A stretch of 64,000 nucleotides of DNA from Cristatella mucedo (Eukaryota; Bryozoa; Phylactolaemata; Cristatellidae). The notes below the pieces were generated by a model, which ran no database searches, was not told where the DNA came from, and saw nothing but the letters and a program-made list of their open reading frames with translations. The stretch lies in contig WPIO01000047.1 of the NCBI GenBank assembly GCA_009760855.2, positions 1,535,001 through 1,599,000 on the forward strand, in the 5' to 3' direction. Positions 1 through 14,053 of this stretch are shown here, in pieces (the stretch's first letter is position 1; each line of letters begins with the position of its first letter). The translations under genes were made by a program, and so were the position numbers.

Positions 1-454
1 AAAATTGCTTCGCCACCCGACGCTGATGAATAAATTTAATTAAATTAGATGATGTTCATTTTGAAAAAAGAATTGTAATTTTATAATTTTGAAATACCTT
101 TTAGTTTTCCTCCGAAACATTTCGCTCCATTAAATAAGAACTTTGAGCTTGGTGATCAGTGGGGCGGGCTCACCGGCTAGGTCTGCTAACACCCAGTCCC
201 GCTTTCCAAAGCCACGTTGGAGTTGTCTTTGATTTTTACGGATGTAGGCTAGTTTCCCTATACAATCTGAGATTTTTGCCTGTCATTTTGGGTAGACAGG
301 CCATTAATCTATAGCAAACAAGAGAAAAGCGAGCAGAAAATGAGCTTCCCGAAAGAAGGGGAATTCGGCCCCGTTTGGGTGCCTAGATACCCGTATCCCC
401 GATTGCAGACATGCCATGCAATCAGGATGTATAGTGAAAATGAATACTTGTAAA
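1..454. other. No recognisable feature
   Basis: AT-rich start then mixed sequence; no open frame or repeat I recognise. Confidence 0.5.
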
Positions 455-1194
455 ACGTGACAGCTTGTAGGATTGTATCTAAATTGGTCCATGCATTTGT
501 GACATCCCGTCTTGACTTCTGTCATTCACTGCTTGCTGGCCTACCGGCCTGTGCACTCAGGTGCTTACAGCTGGTGCAAAACTTTGCAGCTAGGCTTGTC
601 TGTCGTGAGCGTCGCAGTTGCCACATCACACCATTTCTCGACCTAGAGTGGCTCCCAGTCAAGCAACGCATCGACTTCAAGGTTTTGCCACTTCCTTTCG
701 GGTCCCTCTATTTTTTGGCTCCAGCCTACCTATCAGATCTACTCTCCCACCAGGCTAAGCGTCGTACCACCCGCTTTTCGGAATCTAACTGTTTACCTAT
801 ACTTCGTACAAACCTCAAATCCTTTGGAGACCGTGCCTTTATTTTGTATGCTCCCAAAGCCTGGAACTCACTCCGGACCTACGTCAAGACATATCCTGAC
901 TTGTCCACGTTTAAAAATAACTAAAAACGCATCTATTTATGACAGCATTTAGTGGGTCCATGCAATTCGTGCTTTATGTGCTTATGCGTGCTGACACTGT
1001 TGCATCCTGCCACTAACCAACCACACTTGCATGCCGACCCTATGTGTCACCCCTAACAAGTTATTCTTGTTGTTTATTGAGCATGCTACCACTAACCATT
1101 CGATCGTGCATCCTTTGCAGCAATTTTAAAGTGCCTAGACAGAGATTGAGTTCTCTGAGGGCGCTTTATCAAACGTATTATTATCATTATTATT
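455..1194 (+). mobile_element. L2-clade LINE, 3' fragment with RT C-terminus
   Basis: Frame 457-924 encodes the C-terminal part of the L2 ORF2 protein ([56 protein letters not shown]), then an untranslated region and the family 3' hairpin with (ATT)n at 1178-1194. 5' truncated; the frame is open except at its end, so the copy is relatively young. Confidence 0.9.
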
Positions 1195-2429
1195 TCCTCC
1201 TAATTGCCTGGATCTAAGTAAATTTTGCATCGCATCCGCTGTTTGGTCGTCGACACCAGCAGGCCCTATTCTTAATAAACTGGCATCAAGTTTTCTATCA
1301 TAATCTTTATAATAATAATAATAATAGGTCGCTTGTACAATGCCATAAGAAAACAGTTTCTATCCAGGTGTTTTACAATTCACTGCAAGAGAAGCAATAA
1401 CAGCGGGTCAATGATACGTCCGGTATCATGTATAGACAATTCAAGACCACCGTTTAGTATGAGCCATGATTAGTAACATGTATCGACTCGTGCACAGGTA
1501 AGCATGCAAAGCACACTGGAACCAAACATGGCAAGTTCTCTGGGACGCGGGAAAGTTGATCGGATCTTTAGCTGTGACTCATACGATCGTTGCAAGACCA
1601 CTGTGGGTGGTGACAGAAGTCAGTCACGAGTTTCAGACTTTCGGTACATACGAGCGAGCTGAAGCTTCGACTACCGAAACATTTCTACTTCATTTTGACT
1701 AAGGGCTAGATGACGGGAATCTGAGCAGCGAGTGGTTCGAGAGCATTGATTGGTGGAGCAAGTAGCTCCAATAAGTGGCGTGGTGCAAGATGGCGAAGCG
1801 ACCTGTGGGCCAGAGAAGAGTATCGCGAATCTAACTCGGCACTTAATGGGTGAAGCCAACGAAGCTCGGACAAATGTGGTATGCTGTGGCAGCTATGCAA
1901 TCGATGTCAGACCTAAAAATCTACTCAGTTGTAGACCAGCTGCAGACGATTTATGGCACAGGCAGGGAATCCTGAATAAAGGGAATTTCAGTAATCCGGA
2001 TGAGTCGTCACAAAAGCGTGACGAAATTTGGCAGTCATACTCTTGTCTGAGCAGGCGCTAAGCGTGGCAATATTCCCCAGCTGAAAAGAAGCCACTTGGA
2101 AGTACCGGCAAAGTGCCTATCCAGTGACCAGTCGTATTTGAAGGACACGGATGTCACCGGAGTGAGGACAGATGAACCAAACTTGATGTTGGGTGAGGTT
2201 TTTAAACTTGAGGGCGATACTGAGCTTGCCCATGGCTGTTAGGCCTGTCTTATCATCGCGAAACTTCAGGAAGTTAGTGCCCATCCCAGTGCGAAGGTCT
2301 TCGGTGCAGTCTGCGTGGGAACGTTGCGATCGCTGTGTTTGCGCTCTAGTTCTGTCTGACCAATGAAGCCGCTACACTCCATTTGTGATATTTGAAGTCA
2401 GAAGTGTGGCATATAAATATAAAATATAT
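1195..2429. other. Unassigned single-copy DNA
   Basis: Contains a short (AAT)n at 1309-1327 and a 103-codon frame (1750-2061) without known similarity. No splice context convinces. Confidence 0.5.
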
Positions 2430-3012
2430 AATTCATGTGCATAGCACGGTAAAAGAAGTTAATCTCTGTTCAGGTGCTTTACAAGGCCCGCCACGGCTTG
2501 GCTCCTTCGCACCTAGCTGAACTGCTGCACTAGTTTCAGCCTCTTCACGCACTCAAGCTCTGTGTGGACAATAAATTACCTGTTCCATTCCTCCGCTTAA
2601 AGACCGTTAGCAACAGAAACTCTAGCTCTGCAGGTCCTAGACTGTGGAACTCGCTTCCACAATTCTTACTCAATGACAACTACTCTCCTGCTGCCGAATA
2701 CAGCTCATCCTTTTCAGCGGTCCTGAGCTGCTACTTCCATGCTACTCACTACCTCAACTGCTCTCCTGACTCTGCTATGCTTCTCACTTTCTCATCTTGC
2801 GTGAGACGAAGTCTGTTGGCTACCGAATGCGTACCAAAAGCCGCTTAGGCTGCGAGTGCGCTATGCAAAACTCTCTTTCGTAACACCCACATGGTCTTTA
2901 TGACTTTGTGGAGTTACAGACGTAGATACATTACATTACATTACATATGCCTGAGGGCTCGAGCTCACGACCTTGGTCGTTCCATATGAGCACTTTCATG
3001 CTAGGCCAATCC
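2430..3012 (-). mobile_element. SINE2 copy split by a LINE B insertion
   Basis: 2430-2482 is the minus-strand 3' tail of SINE2 and 2947-3012 its tRNA-like part. Joined, they reconstitute GTGCTTTACATATGCC as in the uninterrupted copy near 56590. The LINE B fragment 2483-2946 sits between. Confidence 0.7.
2483..2946 (+). mobile_element. LINE B, 5'-truncated, (TTACA)n tail
   Basis: Encodes LINE B C-terminal ORF blocks ([37 protein letters not shown]), the conserved 3' region with GGAGTTACAGACG, and a tail of ATTACATTACATTACAT. Inserted inside SINE2. Confidence 0.8.
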
Positions 3013-3048
3013 AGGCGGAAATATGTGTCGAATGCACATCGAAATGTA

Positions 3049-3053
<5 letters not shown>

Positions 3054-3079
<26 letters not shown>
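3054..3079. repeat. (TA)n microsatellite
   Basis: About 13 uninterrupted AT units. Confidence 0.95.
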
Positions 3080-3574
3080 ATTCATATAATCGCATAGCTA
3101 TGTATATTTCATTATTTAATTACAGATAGATAAATTTTGCTGTGAGCATATACTGTTATCAAAGGCTTAGAATGGCCAAAATCAGTGGCTAACCTTTCCC
3201 TGTACGAAGCTTCTGCGAGTCTGTTAATACGAGTCGTTAAATACGAGTGTAGGTGACGCCCTCACAAAATGTTGAAGTATTTAAAGTAGGTGATTTGAAC
3301 TTAACAATCCTTGAGACAATCTACCAGATAGCTCTTCTCGCTTCTTAATCAGCAAGAAAATGCCACCCCTACAATAAAATATTCCGTGGATTATTTAATC
3401 TCAGCTCCCTGGTCTATCTCTACGTCTACATTCAAGCCTGCCCCTGATGGCCTCAATTCATAACCTCCAATTCATGACCTGATGACCTCCAATTCATCCA
3501 AAGTCAACTTCAATCATCAAATTCCCCCGCATCCTTCCCAGTTCCACCCTCAGAAGACTGCTAGATCCCCAGAA
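3080..3574. other. Unassigned, with small CAATTCAT(A/G)ACCTC repeats
   Basis: 3455-3500 holds three imperfect copies of a 13-bp unit. Nothing else seen. Confidence 0.5.
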
Positions 3575-3990
3575 TGCATTCGAAATCTACTCGTTTTATT
3601 ATACCTCGTACGAACCTCAAATTTTGTTGAGACCGTGCCTGTAGTTCGTATGCCCCTAAAGCCTGGAACTCACTTCCGACTTGCATCACGACATCCCCTG
3701 ATTTGACCACATTTAAAAAGAAACTAGAAGCGCATCTATTTATCTTAGCATTTAGTGGGACCCTGTGATTCTTCCTTTATGTGCTTATGCGTGCTGACAC
3801 TGTGCTTGCTGCCACTAACCATGCTTTCATGCTTACGCTGTGCATGTCACCCCTAACCATGTTATTCTTATTGTTATTGAACATACTACCACTAACCATT
3901 CGATCGTGCTTGCTTTGCAGCAAATGTAAAGTGCTTAGAAAAAGATTGAGTTATCTAAGGTTGTTATATCCAATCTATTATTGTTTTATG
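3575..3990 (+). mobile_element. L2-clade LINE 3' fragment
   Basis: Diverged end of the ORF (CCTCGTACGAACCTCAAAT, then AAAGCCTGGAACTCACTTCC), 3' UTR with ACCCCTAACCATG, and the family tail ending TCTATTATTG. Confidence 0.85.
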
Positions 3991-4029
3991 TACTGCTTTA
4001 ATTACGATATGCCTAGATTTACTGCTCTG

Positions 4030-4665
4030 ATGCGTAGCTGACACTGCATCCTTCAAACGGGTGTTGTCAGGCAACTCATTAATAAGTCGATACTCGACTA
4101 CGAGAACTGCAGCAACTTTCGTCCGATTTCCCTTTTGCCGTTGATATACAAGACATTGGAATGAGCACTGCACGTTTTAGGACCTTGAGTGAAACCCGGC
4201 AGCTAGGCTTGTCTGTGGCGAATGCCGCCGCTGCTATATTAGGTACTTCTCTTCTACCTGCACTGGCTCCTCATCAAGCAGGCTATCGACTTCTAGGTCA
4301 TGTCACTCATTTAATTTTAGTCCCTTCGTTCTCTAGCTCCGGCCTGTGTACCGAAAATACTTCCTAGTGTGGCTTTGCTGTGTACCACCTCACCCTCCTC
4401 CGACTCAGGTCGTGAAATTTCACAAGCTTTCAAAACCTGGAACTAACTCCCGAATGCTGCCACGACATACCCCGACTGTAAGATGTTTAACAAGAAGCTA
4501 AAATGTCACACGCTCCTTAAAGCATTTACTCCACTCTTGTGAATTGTCCTTCATGTACCAATGTGCGCTGACGCAGTGCATGCTACAGCTAACCAATTCA
4601 CTTGCTATCTTTACAACATATGTAAAGCACATTGAAAGAGATCTACTTCTCTAAGGGAGCTATGC
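4030..4665 (+). mobile_element. L2-related LINE, internally deleted
   Basis: 4040-4160 translates to NFRPISLLPLIYKTLE, the first conserved RT block. It then jumps directly to the C-terminal region (GGCAGCTAGGCTTGTCTG at 4198) and a decayed tail near 4620-4665. The middle of the RT is missing. Confidence 0.7.
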
Positions 4666-4739
4666 AAATTAATTCTAATCGTTTATGACTATCCCAGTAA
4701 GACTTCTCAGCGAACAGATGCCGCCAGCAAGCGATCATC

Positions 4740-5765
4740 CGATGAGCCTTCAAAGTGTCGATACCCTTGAGATCTACTTTAGGTCCACTTCTTTTTACAA
4801 TGTAAACTTGTACTCTTGCCGATGTAATCGCAATGTACTCTTGCCGTTGTAATCGCCAAGCACACGTGGGCTTTGATCCGTGGGCTTTGATTCGTCCTTG
4901 CACCATGCATCATGCCTTCCAGCATCTTAAACTTTATCAAGTACCTTCCAGCACCTATTCCTGACATTCCCCACTTGAATGCCAGGAATACAAATCTTCC
5001 TCAAATAGAATGGCAATAAAACCAAGCTATGTATAATGAGAAAACCAAGTGTCGATCACAAACTGGAAAGCAGAATCTTCAAAATGGGCTCAGCCAGCGT
5101 AACTTCTTAAGTCTCTGCATGCAATCTGGGCGTCCTGTTCCAGAATGACCAACTGCTAGAAGGCCACATTTTCTACTTAATCAAGTCTGCTTACTGTCAG
5201 CTACGTATTATTTGAAAAATTCGGGTATGCTTTAGATAAGTATCCATAGTCAAAGTGGTCCATACATTGTTGGCATCTCATCTAGTTTTACGAAAATCAT
5301 CGTTAAGCAGTGCATTGACTGAAATGCTCTATTGTTCACCTTCAAGTCTCTCCATTCTGCGGTCCGGCCTACTTATCTGACATGGCTTGTAGATGACAAG
5401 GTGACCGGCGCCCCGTGACTCACTCCTCTGAATCTGATCTGGTCGCTTGGCTACACCCCTATCAAACCTTAGATCCTTTGGCTGTGACGCTACCAAAGTC
5501 AGGAACTCACTGCCGATTGATATCAAGACATTCCCGGACTCTGCGGCATTTTTAAAGAAGCTAAATCAACCCACTCATTCCTCCGGAGCCACCGGCTCGA
5601 GGAATGAGTGAATCATTCTTAGTCTGCTTATGCGTGCTGAAACGTGCACGTTATCACTTGTTAATCGCCATGCTTACTTTTCAGCAGGTGCAGAGTGCCT
5701 AGAAAGAGATTAAGTACCCTAAGGTTGCTGAAAAACCATTGTATTAATGTATTAATTATTATTTT
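4740..5765 (+). mobile_element. Decayed L2-clade LINE copy
   Basis: Begins in the RT (AGGTCCACTTCTTTTTACAA, GCCGATGTAATCGC) and ends in the hairpin tail at 5690-5765. It carries local tandem duplications near 4800-4890 and a hairpin at 5572-5610 (arms CACTCATTCCT/AGGAATGAGTG). All frames are broken. Confidence 0.75.
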
Positions 5766-6206
5766 TACATGACCATTCGACCGCTTATGTTAATGAAGCA
5801 AAAATACGGCGAAGCATCTGTATTGAAGAGCGGGCTGCCGTTAGCGAAATTCCGAATATTTAGAACTAACATTAGCAGCAATTTTTCGCCAGAAGCGTTC
5901 GCATCTCAAAAAACTTTATTTTTTTCCAGTTGCGTGCAGCTATTACCTATTTACTGATTTTACTATCTCGCACGAATGATAGGTATCCGTTGACCGGAAA
6001 AATATCGCCAACTTCGCGAAAAATTCATTTTTCGTGGATGACGCATTTTGCGCTGCAGAATTTTTTGTTTTTCTAGATAAGCAGTTGGAGGAAGGTAAAA
6101 CTGGTGGTTTCGCGTGCTTCCAGCTATAGTGAAGGTTGCGCTTGTGCATGTGCATGTAATCTCGATTTCAAATTATCTTTTCGTGGAGACCCAAAAATAT
6201 ATTAGA
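5766..6206. other. Unassigned DNA
   Basis: A-rich, no gene or repeat recognised. Confidence 0.5.
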
Positions 6207-7574
<1,368 letters not shown>

Positions 7575-7686
7575 TCTATTGGACCGCGCTTGCTTTGTTA
7601 TACCTATGCAGTAAATGTCAAGTGCCTAGAAAGAGATTGAGTTCTCTGGGGCGATATATCAAATTATTATTATTATTATTATTATT
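7575..7686 (+). mobile_element. L2-clade LINE tail
   Basis: A 110-bp 5'-truncated copy: AGTGCCTAGAAAGAGATTGAG, hairpin, then (ATT)n. Confidence 0.85.
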
Positions 7687-8358
7687 ACTACACGGATATC
7701 GCACAAGCGGTGCTATTAACACGCACACACAAAACAGCGTACGCGCACTACCTTATAGTTCATTATCGCTAGAACCTAGCGGCATCCCACCGGAATGCAG
7801 CGATATTTTGCTTGAGCTCACCTCGTTTAGCGTTCAGTCACGTGGCTAACGATGCAGCGGCGGTTTCCGGTGAGCTCGCCAAAATCGGTCGACTTCATTG
7901 CATGCAACAACGAGCTACGTTTCACCATTCCTGGTGTCGGACCATCTCGTTTTGCTGCGCTTTCGTAAACGCCTCTCGCGTCGGAGCCTGTAATTACGTA
8001 AGCGGGTACCGTGCACAGTCAGCTAGCAGCCTTCCCACCTCCTTTAGTTACCCCGGGGAAACTCCGCCCTCGTAGGTTATCGAACCCCGGGGGAGGGGCG
8101 GCGGAGAGGGTAACCTTCCGATTTGCCGCGGCCACTGTGCCCAGCATGCCTAGACTCCACACCGCCCGAATTTTCGCTGTTCTTCCGGCTCAGCGTATCG
8201 TCGGTGCCCGAATTCTGCCGTTGTCGCGCGTCATAACTGCTGCAACTGTTGCTACTTACGGGGTCCAGCAAGACCTCCTTACCCGCGCGCGGCCCTCAGC
8301 TAATGGCGGCTGCTGCGACCCCGCGCGAAGTTGCCAGGCGTCTTTCTGATGAATCGAC
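7687..8358. other. GC-rich unassigned DNA
   Basis: A 112-codon plus frame (8011-8349) is the longest; no recognisable product. Confidence 0.45.
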
Positions 8359-8730
<372 letters not shown>

Positions 8731-8754
8731 CTGGCGTGCTCGGCGCGGCTGCTT

Positions 8755-8762
8755 TGACGTCA
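8755..8762. promoter_or_regulatory. CRE-like palindrome TGACGTCA
   Basis: Exact consensus site just downstream of the (CT)n tract, in GC-rich DNA. Function not shown. Confidence 0.2.
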
Positions 8763-8892
8763 GTCGGCCCGGTGCTTATCCACCGTAATGGGGCGAGCGG
8801 TCGCGCGGAGCGAGTTTTGAACGGGGCTTGGCGCCGAGCGTCCTTTAATGAGACTCGTCTGCAAAAAAACGCCCGCACAGACAATTCTTCCA

Positions 8893-9028
8893 CAGCCTGC
8901 TGCTGAAAGCCGCTTAGGCTTAAAGTGCGCTACAGGAAACTCTCTAGCGTTACACCTGCTTAGTCCTTACGGCTTTGTGGACTTACAGACTTACAACTTA
9001 CTTACTTGCATGCATTACATTACTTCGC
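8893..9028 (+). mobile_element. LINE B 3' end
   Basis: GCTGAAAGCCGCTTAGGCTT, then CTTACGGCTTTGTGGACTTACAG and a short TTACA-rich tail: the LINE B 3' UTR without coding part. Confidence 0.75.
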
Positions 9029-9744
9029 TGAACCTGCGCTACCCTCGGTGCAGCGAGCCTCACTGCATCGTCGGATGCGGGCGGAGGCAATCTTAGAACT
9101 TCAAGCTGCTGCCCACAAGTTACCGCGCTTGGCGACCTCCTGGAGCGGACATTGGTGCAACGAGGGGGAGGAGTGAAATGGACGGACCCCTTTGATTCCA
9201 TCTTGTATTCGAGCTTTTCCTATCTACAGCTAATTCACTCATGTCAGCAGCGCGCTCCGGAGCTTCCGAGTTTGGCGGGAGTTCGGCCTGAGCTTTGGAC
9301 TGCTGCCGGCCGCCCGTTAGAGGCTCCAGTAGTTGGCTACCATATTTGCGCATTAAGCTTCGCCGTTAGAGGCTTGGGGGTCCGAAAGGTGACGCTCAGC
9401 GGCTAACGGCCAGCGGAAGGTCAATTATTATCTTAGGTGGAGCATTAGTGGCGATCCTTTTCCGGTCGTTCGATTTAGGCCTTTCTGTTCGAGCAGTGTG
9501 CTTGCCTAAACTGCTCGTGATTTTTTCAAGCTCAAATTCGGCTACAATAATAGGTAAAACAGTCATAGTAATAAGTATGTGTATACCACACTAAGAGAAT
9601 TTCTAGACACGATTTACGAGTATTCTGGCAAGGAAGCATGTCAACTGATTAGCTGTAACTTACCTAATTAACATTAGTAATAAAGAGCACAAATTATTAG
9701 TGACGACATGCATTGCTTCAACACCCCGTGCACATAAACTGAAT
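9029..9744. other. Unassigned DNA
   Basis: GC-rich to 9410, AT-rich after. No feature recognised. Confidence 0.5.
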
Positions 9745-10665
9745 GCTTGACTTACCGACATTAGATCCTGGATGTCGGCAATTTCCCTAAACTAAACGAT
9801 GATAAAACTGAACTGCTGCTCATAGCACACCCTAAGCGTGCGGCTAGACTGGAAGGCGTTGTTCTTCTAACAGATGGTGCTGTCAATAATACAGCTTTCA
9901 CAGCTAGCTATCACGTCCGATCCCTATTTAAGATTAGGAACTGTCTTCCGAGGTGGACTGCAAAAGCATTTACCCGCTAACCATTCGATCGTGCTTCCTT
10001 GGCAGCAAATACAAAGTTGCTACAACGAGATTTGAGCTCTCTGATAGTGCTATATCAAATGTATTATTATTGTAACTAGCTCCTTGGTTCTGTCTCGGCT
10101 TGATTATTGTGGTTCCAATTTGGTTGAGCTACCAAAAAAGCCAGAAAGCCACTGCAGCTAGTGATGAATATGGCTGGACGGCTAGTTTACAATCTCGAGA
10201 GGCTTGGCTATGTGTCTCCTTTGCTGGAAGAACTTAGATAGCTGCCGGTTGATCAACGGACATAGAGTAAATTTCTTACACTGACCCATAAGGCCTGCCA
10301 CGGCTTGGCTCCTCCATACCTAGCAGAACTGCTGCGCCAGTTTCAGCCCCCTCGTGCCCTCAGGTCCTGTATGGAAAATAAATTAGCTGTTGTATTCCTC
10401 TGCTTAAAGACCATTGGTGACAGAAGCTTTTGCTCTGCAGATCCTAGACAGTGGAACTTACTTCCACAATGCTTACGAAATGACAGCTAGCCTGCTGCCG
10501 ATTATGGCACATCCTTTCCGGCCATGCTGAGCTGTTACTTCCATGCCACTCACTATCTCTACTGCTCTGCTGACGTAGTTATGCTTCTCAGTTTCTCTTT
10601 GTTATGTGAGATCAAGTCTGTGGGCTACTAAAAGCGTACCAGAAGCCGCTTAGGACTCTTCAGAA
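9745..10665 (+). mobile_element. LINE B fragment interrupted by an L2 tail
   Basis: 9770-9970 encodes FPKLNDDKTELLLIAHPKR. After the L2 insertion it resumes at about 10070 with LSRLDYC-like sequence, then LPVDQRT and APPYLAELLRQFQPPRALRS, up to the 3' UTR near 10650. The copy lacks the (TTACA)n end. Confidence 0.75.
9972..10068 (+). mobile_element. L2 tail nested in LINE B
   Basis: CTAACCATTCGATCGTGCTTCC, decayed hairpin and TATTATTATTG, exactly interrupting the LINE B coding region. Confidence 0.7.
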
Positions 10666-10867
10666 GGACAGGGAAATGCAGTGAGGAGGAAAATGTGCGT
10701 TCTTAGCTTTCTTTTAAATTTCATCAAGCAAGAAAACATCCTGATGTCGACGGTCAGTCGGTGATGAGTTTCAATGGTTGCGTAATAAGATCCAGCTCTA
10801 GGAATATAGTGGAGGTACAGTCTCCAAAGAGTATGAGGCTGGCTTGAGGTTAATGTAAAGCGAGTTG

Positions 10868-10965
10868 AGTCAGGAGAGCAGGAAGTAGGAGAACATGTAG
10901 TAGGAGAGCAGGTAGAAGGAGAGCAGGTAGTAGGAGAGCAGGACGGCAGGTAGTACGACAGTACG
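10868..10965. repeat. Purine-rich minisatellite (GGAGAGCAGGTAGTA-type)
   Basis: About six imperfect 13-16 bp units, GGAGAGCAGGTAG(A/T)A, strongly purine on the plus strand. Confidence 0.8.
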
Positions 10966-10991
10966 ATGCGAAGCCGGAGGTGTGTCCCTAG

Positions 10992-11085
10992 ATCTTAGTC
11001 CAGCAGGCAATCCTTTATTGCCCACAGCAAGTGGTGGTGACAGCCGTTAAAGCTCTAGTGCCACTATAAAAATGAGGTAGTCAAA
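10992..11085 (+). mobile_element. SINE1 3' half
   Basis: AGGCAATCCTTTATTGCCCA followed by AAGTGGTGGTGACAGCCGTTAAAG and a diverged end. The tRNA head is missing. Confidence 0.6.
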
Positions 11086-11654
11086 TTATCAAAAATTGTG
11101 TCACTCCACGAAGGTAGGTCGGAGCAAGGAAGCGAAGGGACCTAAACATGACTTTGACAGGACTTCGAAAGTCGATACAATTCTTGATATAGAGCCAGTG
11201 CAGTTGGGCGAGTAGTTGTGCAACGTAACCGTCTCTATGCTCACGATACATCAATCTAGTCGAGAGTGTTTCGCCAATTATAAGTCACCCGCTGCACAGG
11301 CAGGAAGACCTGCAAAGAGTGAGTCACAAGAGTCTCGATGGGATGCCACAGATGAAATGATTGACTTGGCTGCGGTATCCTTATCTAAGCGAGCCCGAAT
11401 TTGTGTAAAGCTACACAGGTGAAAGTAGGGTGACTTAACTGTGGAGCTGATGTTTTAATCTGGTGAAAGGTCATTTTTGAAAGGACATTTGGATGTGAGT
11501 GTCATATGAGTGTCATATCCTCATACCCGCCAGTCCATATTAATAGATGAGACTTAGGACCTGCACGCTCCTGGCTTGTACTCCGCTCTGCGATAGGAGG
11601 CTTAGGTTAGGAGGTAGATAATAGGAAGCGTGGAGAGCGATGCCCCTTTGGGTA

Positions 11655-11768
11655 ATAACAATAATGGTACATGTATATAAAGCCCACAGAGAGCTTAATC
11701 TCTTTCTGGGCACTTTACATATGCTGTAAAGGAAGCATGATCGTATGGTTAGTGATAGAGGTTAAATC
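11655..11768 (-). mobile_element. L2 tail
   Basis: AATAACAATAATGG, AGAGAGCTTAATCTCTTTCTGG, GCACTTTACATATGCTGTAAAGGAAGC: the reverse complement of the family 3' end. Confidence 0.8.
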
Positions 11769-11867
11769 TAAATACGAAACCCCGGCTCAGCTCTTTGATG
11801 CAATGTGCATTCTATTGGATATCCGTATCTCCACTTCTTAGATGAACAGTAATAGTGGTCCGGCATA

Positions 11868-12020
11868 GCACTAGTGCTGGTTTGGCCCAGCGGTTTAGGT
11901 GCCCGCCTTTAATGATGGAGGTCAAGGTGAATGTATGTGATCGCCGAGGTCGCAGCTCAAGCCCGTGGCGTATGTGAACCAGCTGAATAGAGATTGTTCT
12001 CTTCGGGCTATACAAATGAA
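11868..12020 (+). mobile_element. SINE2, near full length
   Basis: A-box-like TTTGGCCCAGCGGTTTAGG, degenerate B box CAGCTCAAGCCC, GTGGCGTATGTGAACCAGCTG, then an L2-like end AATAGAGATTGTTCTCTTCGG and ATACAAATGAATTATT. Confidence 0.8.
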
Positions 12021-12599
12021 TTATTGTTAAACAACTAAGCTGCTTGCCCTAGCCAGTCAAACAGTTACGGCACACGACCGCAACGCAGCTGGACCACAAT
12101 TGCCGTTCATTTTACGACTAGCGCTAGGTTTTCCAGCGGGAAAGTGAAGTACAATTATCACGCTGAGAACCGGTCAGGCTTCATTCACTCTCAACTAATA
12201 TAACACCGATCCCGAACAATCATGGGTCATCTTCGGCTCAATCTGTTCGATGCAATAGACACACACCAAGGCTACACCTACCCGTCGGCAGGTTGCATTT
12301 TCGAATCACGCAGCTCGCGATATGTGTGCATACACAAGCTAATAAGGCCTTCTCATTTCGACTAGTTTTTACTGTCTCAACATAGCACTCAATAGCGCAA
12401 TACCCAAATGTGCAGCCCGACGCCACAGTATGGACAAGCGCTTTGCAAGGCTGCACTGCTGCATTGTGTCAGTCGGCGTTAGGCTTCTGACTGGCATCTT
12501 CATTGAACAAGAATAGCCGCGAAACTCCCAAGTTACAGCGACCCCATCGGACCGCATCAGGCAGGACAAAGGCTGGAGCTCATTTTCGCAAGCACCAGT
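12021..12599. other. Unassigned DNA
   Basis: Short shadows only; nothing recognised. Confidence 0.5.
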
Positions 12600-13255
12600 C
12601 CGACTGTGCAGCTAAGCCCGCCACTTTGTAAGTGGTAGGCTTCAGACCACAGACGCCAACGGTCAACTGGTGAGCATTTGAAGTACTTGGTGTGCCGCCG
12701 GGGATCTGTTCTGGGTCCACTTCTTTTCGCAAGATACGCTCTCCACTTCTTGCCCATTGAATCGCCAAGCACAATCTGGGTTTTCACTTTTTGCTTGTAT
12801 GACACACAGCTAGCTGTATCTGTGTTTTCATCCCTTCCTGCCTTTCCGCAGGTCGACCTCTCTCAACTACTTACCAGCAGCATGTATTATTGACATTTAC
12901 ACTTGGATGGCAGCAAGTTTTCTCCAATTCAGTGACGGTACAATTAATTTACCAGCCATGGGCAAACACAGTATTAACTTGAAATAACGCGAATGGGGAT
13001 CGACCAACATGTCCCCTTAACCCATGAAATCTGGGCGGCTGGTTCCAAAATTACCTTTCGCCAGATGACCACATCAGCTTTACAGTCGAATCTGCCTACT
13101 TTCTGAGATTGCAAAAATCAGTTCGTCTGATTATGCCTGCTGCAGCCTAGTTTGTTATCACTAACCGATTGGCATGCTTTTTTTCCCCAGCATATGCAAA
13201 GTGCCTAGACAAAGATTTGGCTCTCTTACCGTGCTACGCACATACTGTGATTCTT
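12600..13255 (+). mobile_element. Decayed L2-clade LINE copy
   Basis: PPGSVLGPLLFARYAL marks the RT around 12690-12740, then fragments of DDTQL-type sequence, a jump to 3' UTR and the tail at 13190-13255. Frames broken. Confidence 0.75.
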
Positions 13256-14053
13256 ATCTCCAGCATGACTGTTCAGCTTGGCTGATTGGAAGCCCTTGCA
13301 CAACCTCTGGGCTATTGCTATTAGGCTCAGGTCATCATAAATTTTGCTACAGCAGCTGATATTTTTCTGCCTGGCCGGTGCATATTTCTTATAAAACGAC
13401 ATATTTTCTAAAAGAACAAAGGACAGCTGGGCAAGCTTCAAGCTGCACCTACTGCTCCACCTTTTTCCGGTAGGGTGCTGCTCAAAGGTGACTTAAATCA
13501 ACACTAGCCGGCATGCGGTCAGCCGGTTGCGTATTATGAAACAGCAAAGGTTGGCTGAAGTAAGAGCCTCAATGATATAGCCTCTGAAGAGGCCGAACGG
13601 CTATCACCGCTACTTGCGGTAGGAACGTTTAAATTTCGAGCAACAGGGCTCGAACTCGAAGCCTGGGTCGTGAGGTGCAAGCTCCTTGCATTCCCTCCTC
13701 CCGGGATAAGATTTGAGCATCCATAGAACAGCAGCGGTTCGCATGAGTCAATTCTTAGTTTACAGCTTTTATTTCACCCTCAGTAGCTATCGTCATTGAC
13801 CGGTGAACGGCTAAACCTACATTTCCAGGGTTTAACTTCTGTATGACGAACCTCCTCAGTTCATCACGATGCCCAGAGTCAGATTAGATCATCAGACCCC
13901 CCCCCATGTTCATGGTCTAATTGCTTTCAGTACGTCGGTAGGCTGAGAGATGCCACGTCGCACAAAAGACCGAAGTTGGATCGTGTGAAAGCGCCTAAGA
14001 CTGTTAAGCCTTCGCTGCCTGAGAGTAACCCCAGTGATCGACGTCCATCCATC

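Larger units (their letters stand above)
10690..11500 (-). mobile_element. Old L2-clade LINE copy
   Basis: Minus-strand similarity to the L2 C-terminal ORF (e.g. plus strand AGAGCCAGTGCAGTTGGGCG, TATCCTTATCTAAGCGAGCCC). It contains a purine-rich minisatellite at 10868-10965 and a SINE1 fragment at 10992-11085. Confidence 0.65.

Noticed and set aside
1750-2061. 103-codon frame as a gene
   Set aside because: Length expected by chance, no similarity recognised, no promoter or splice context.
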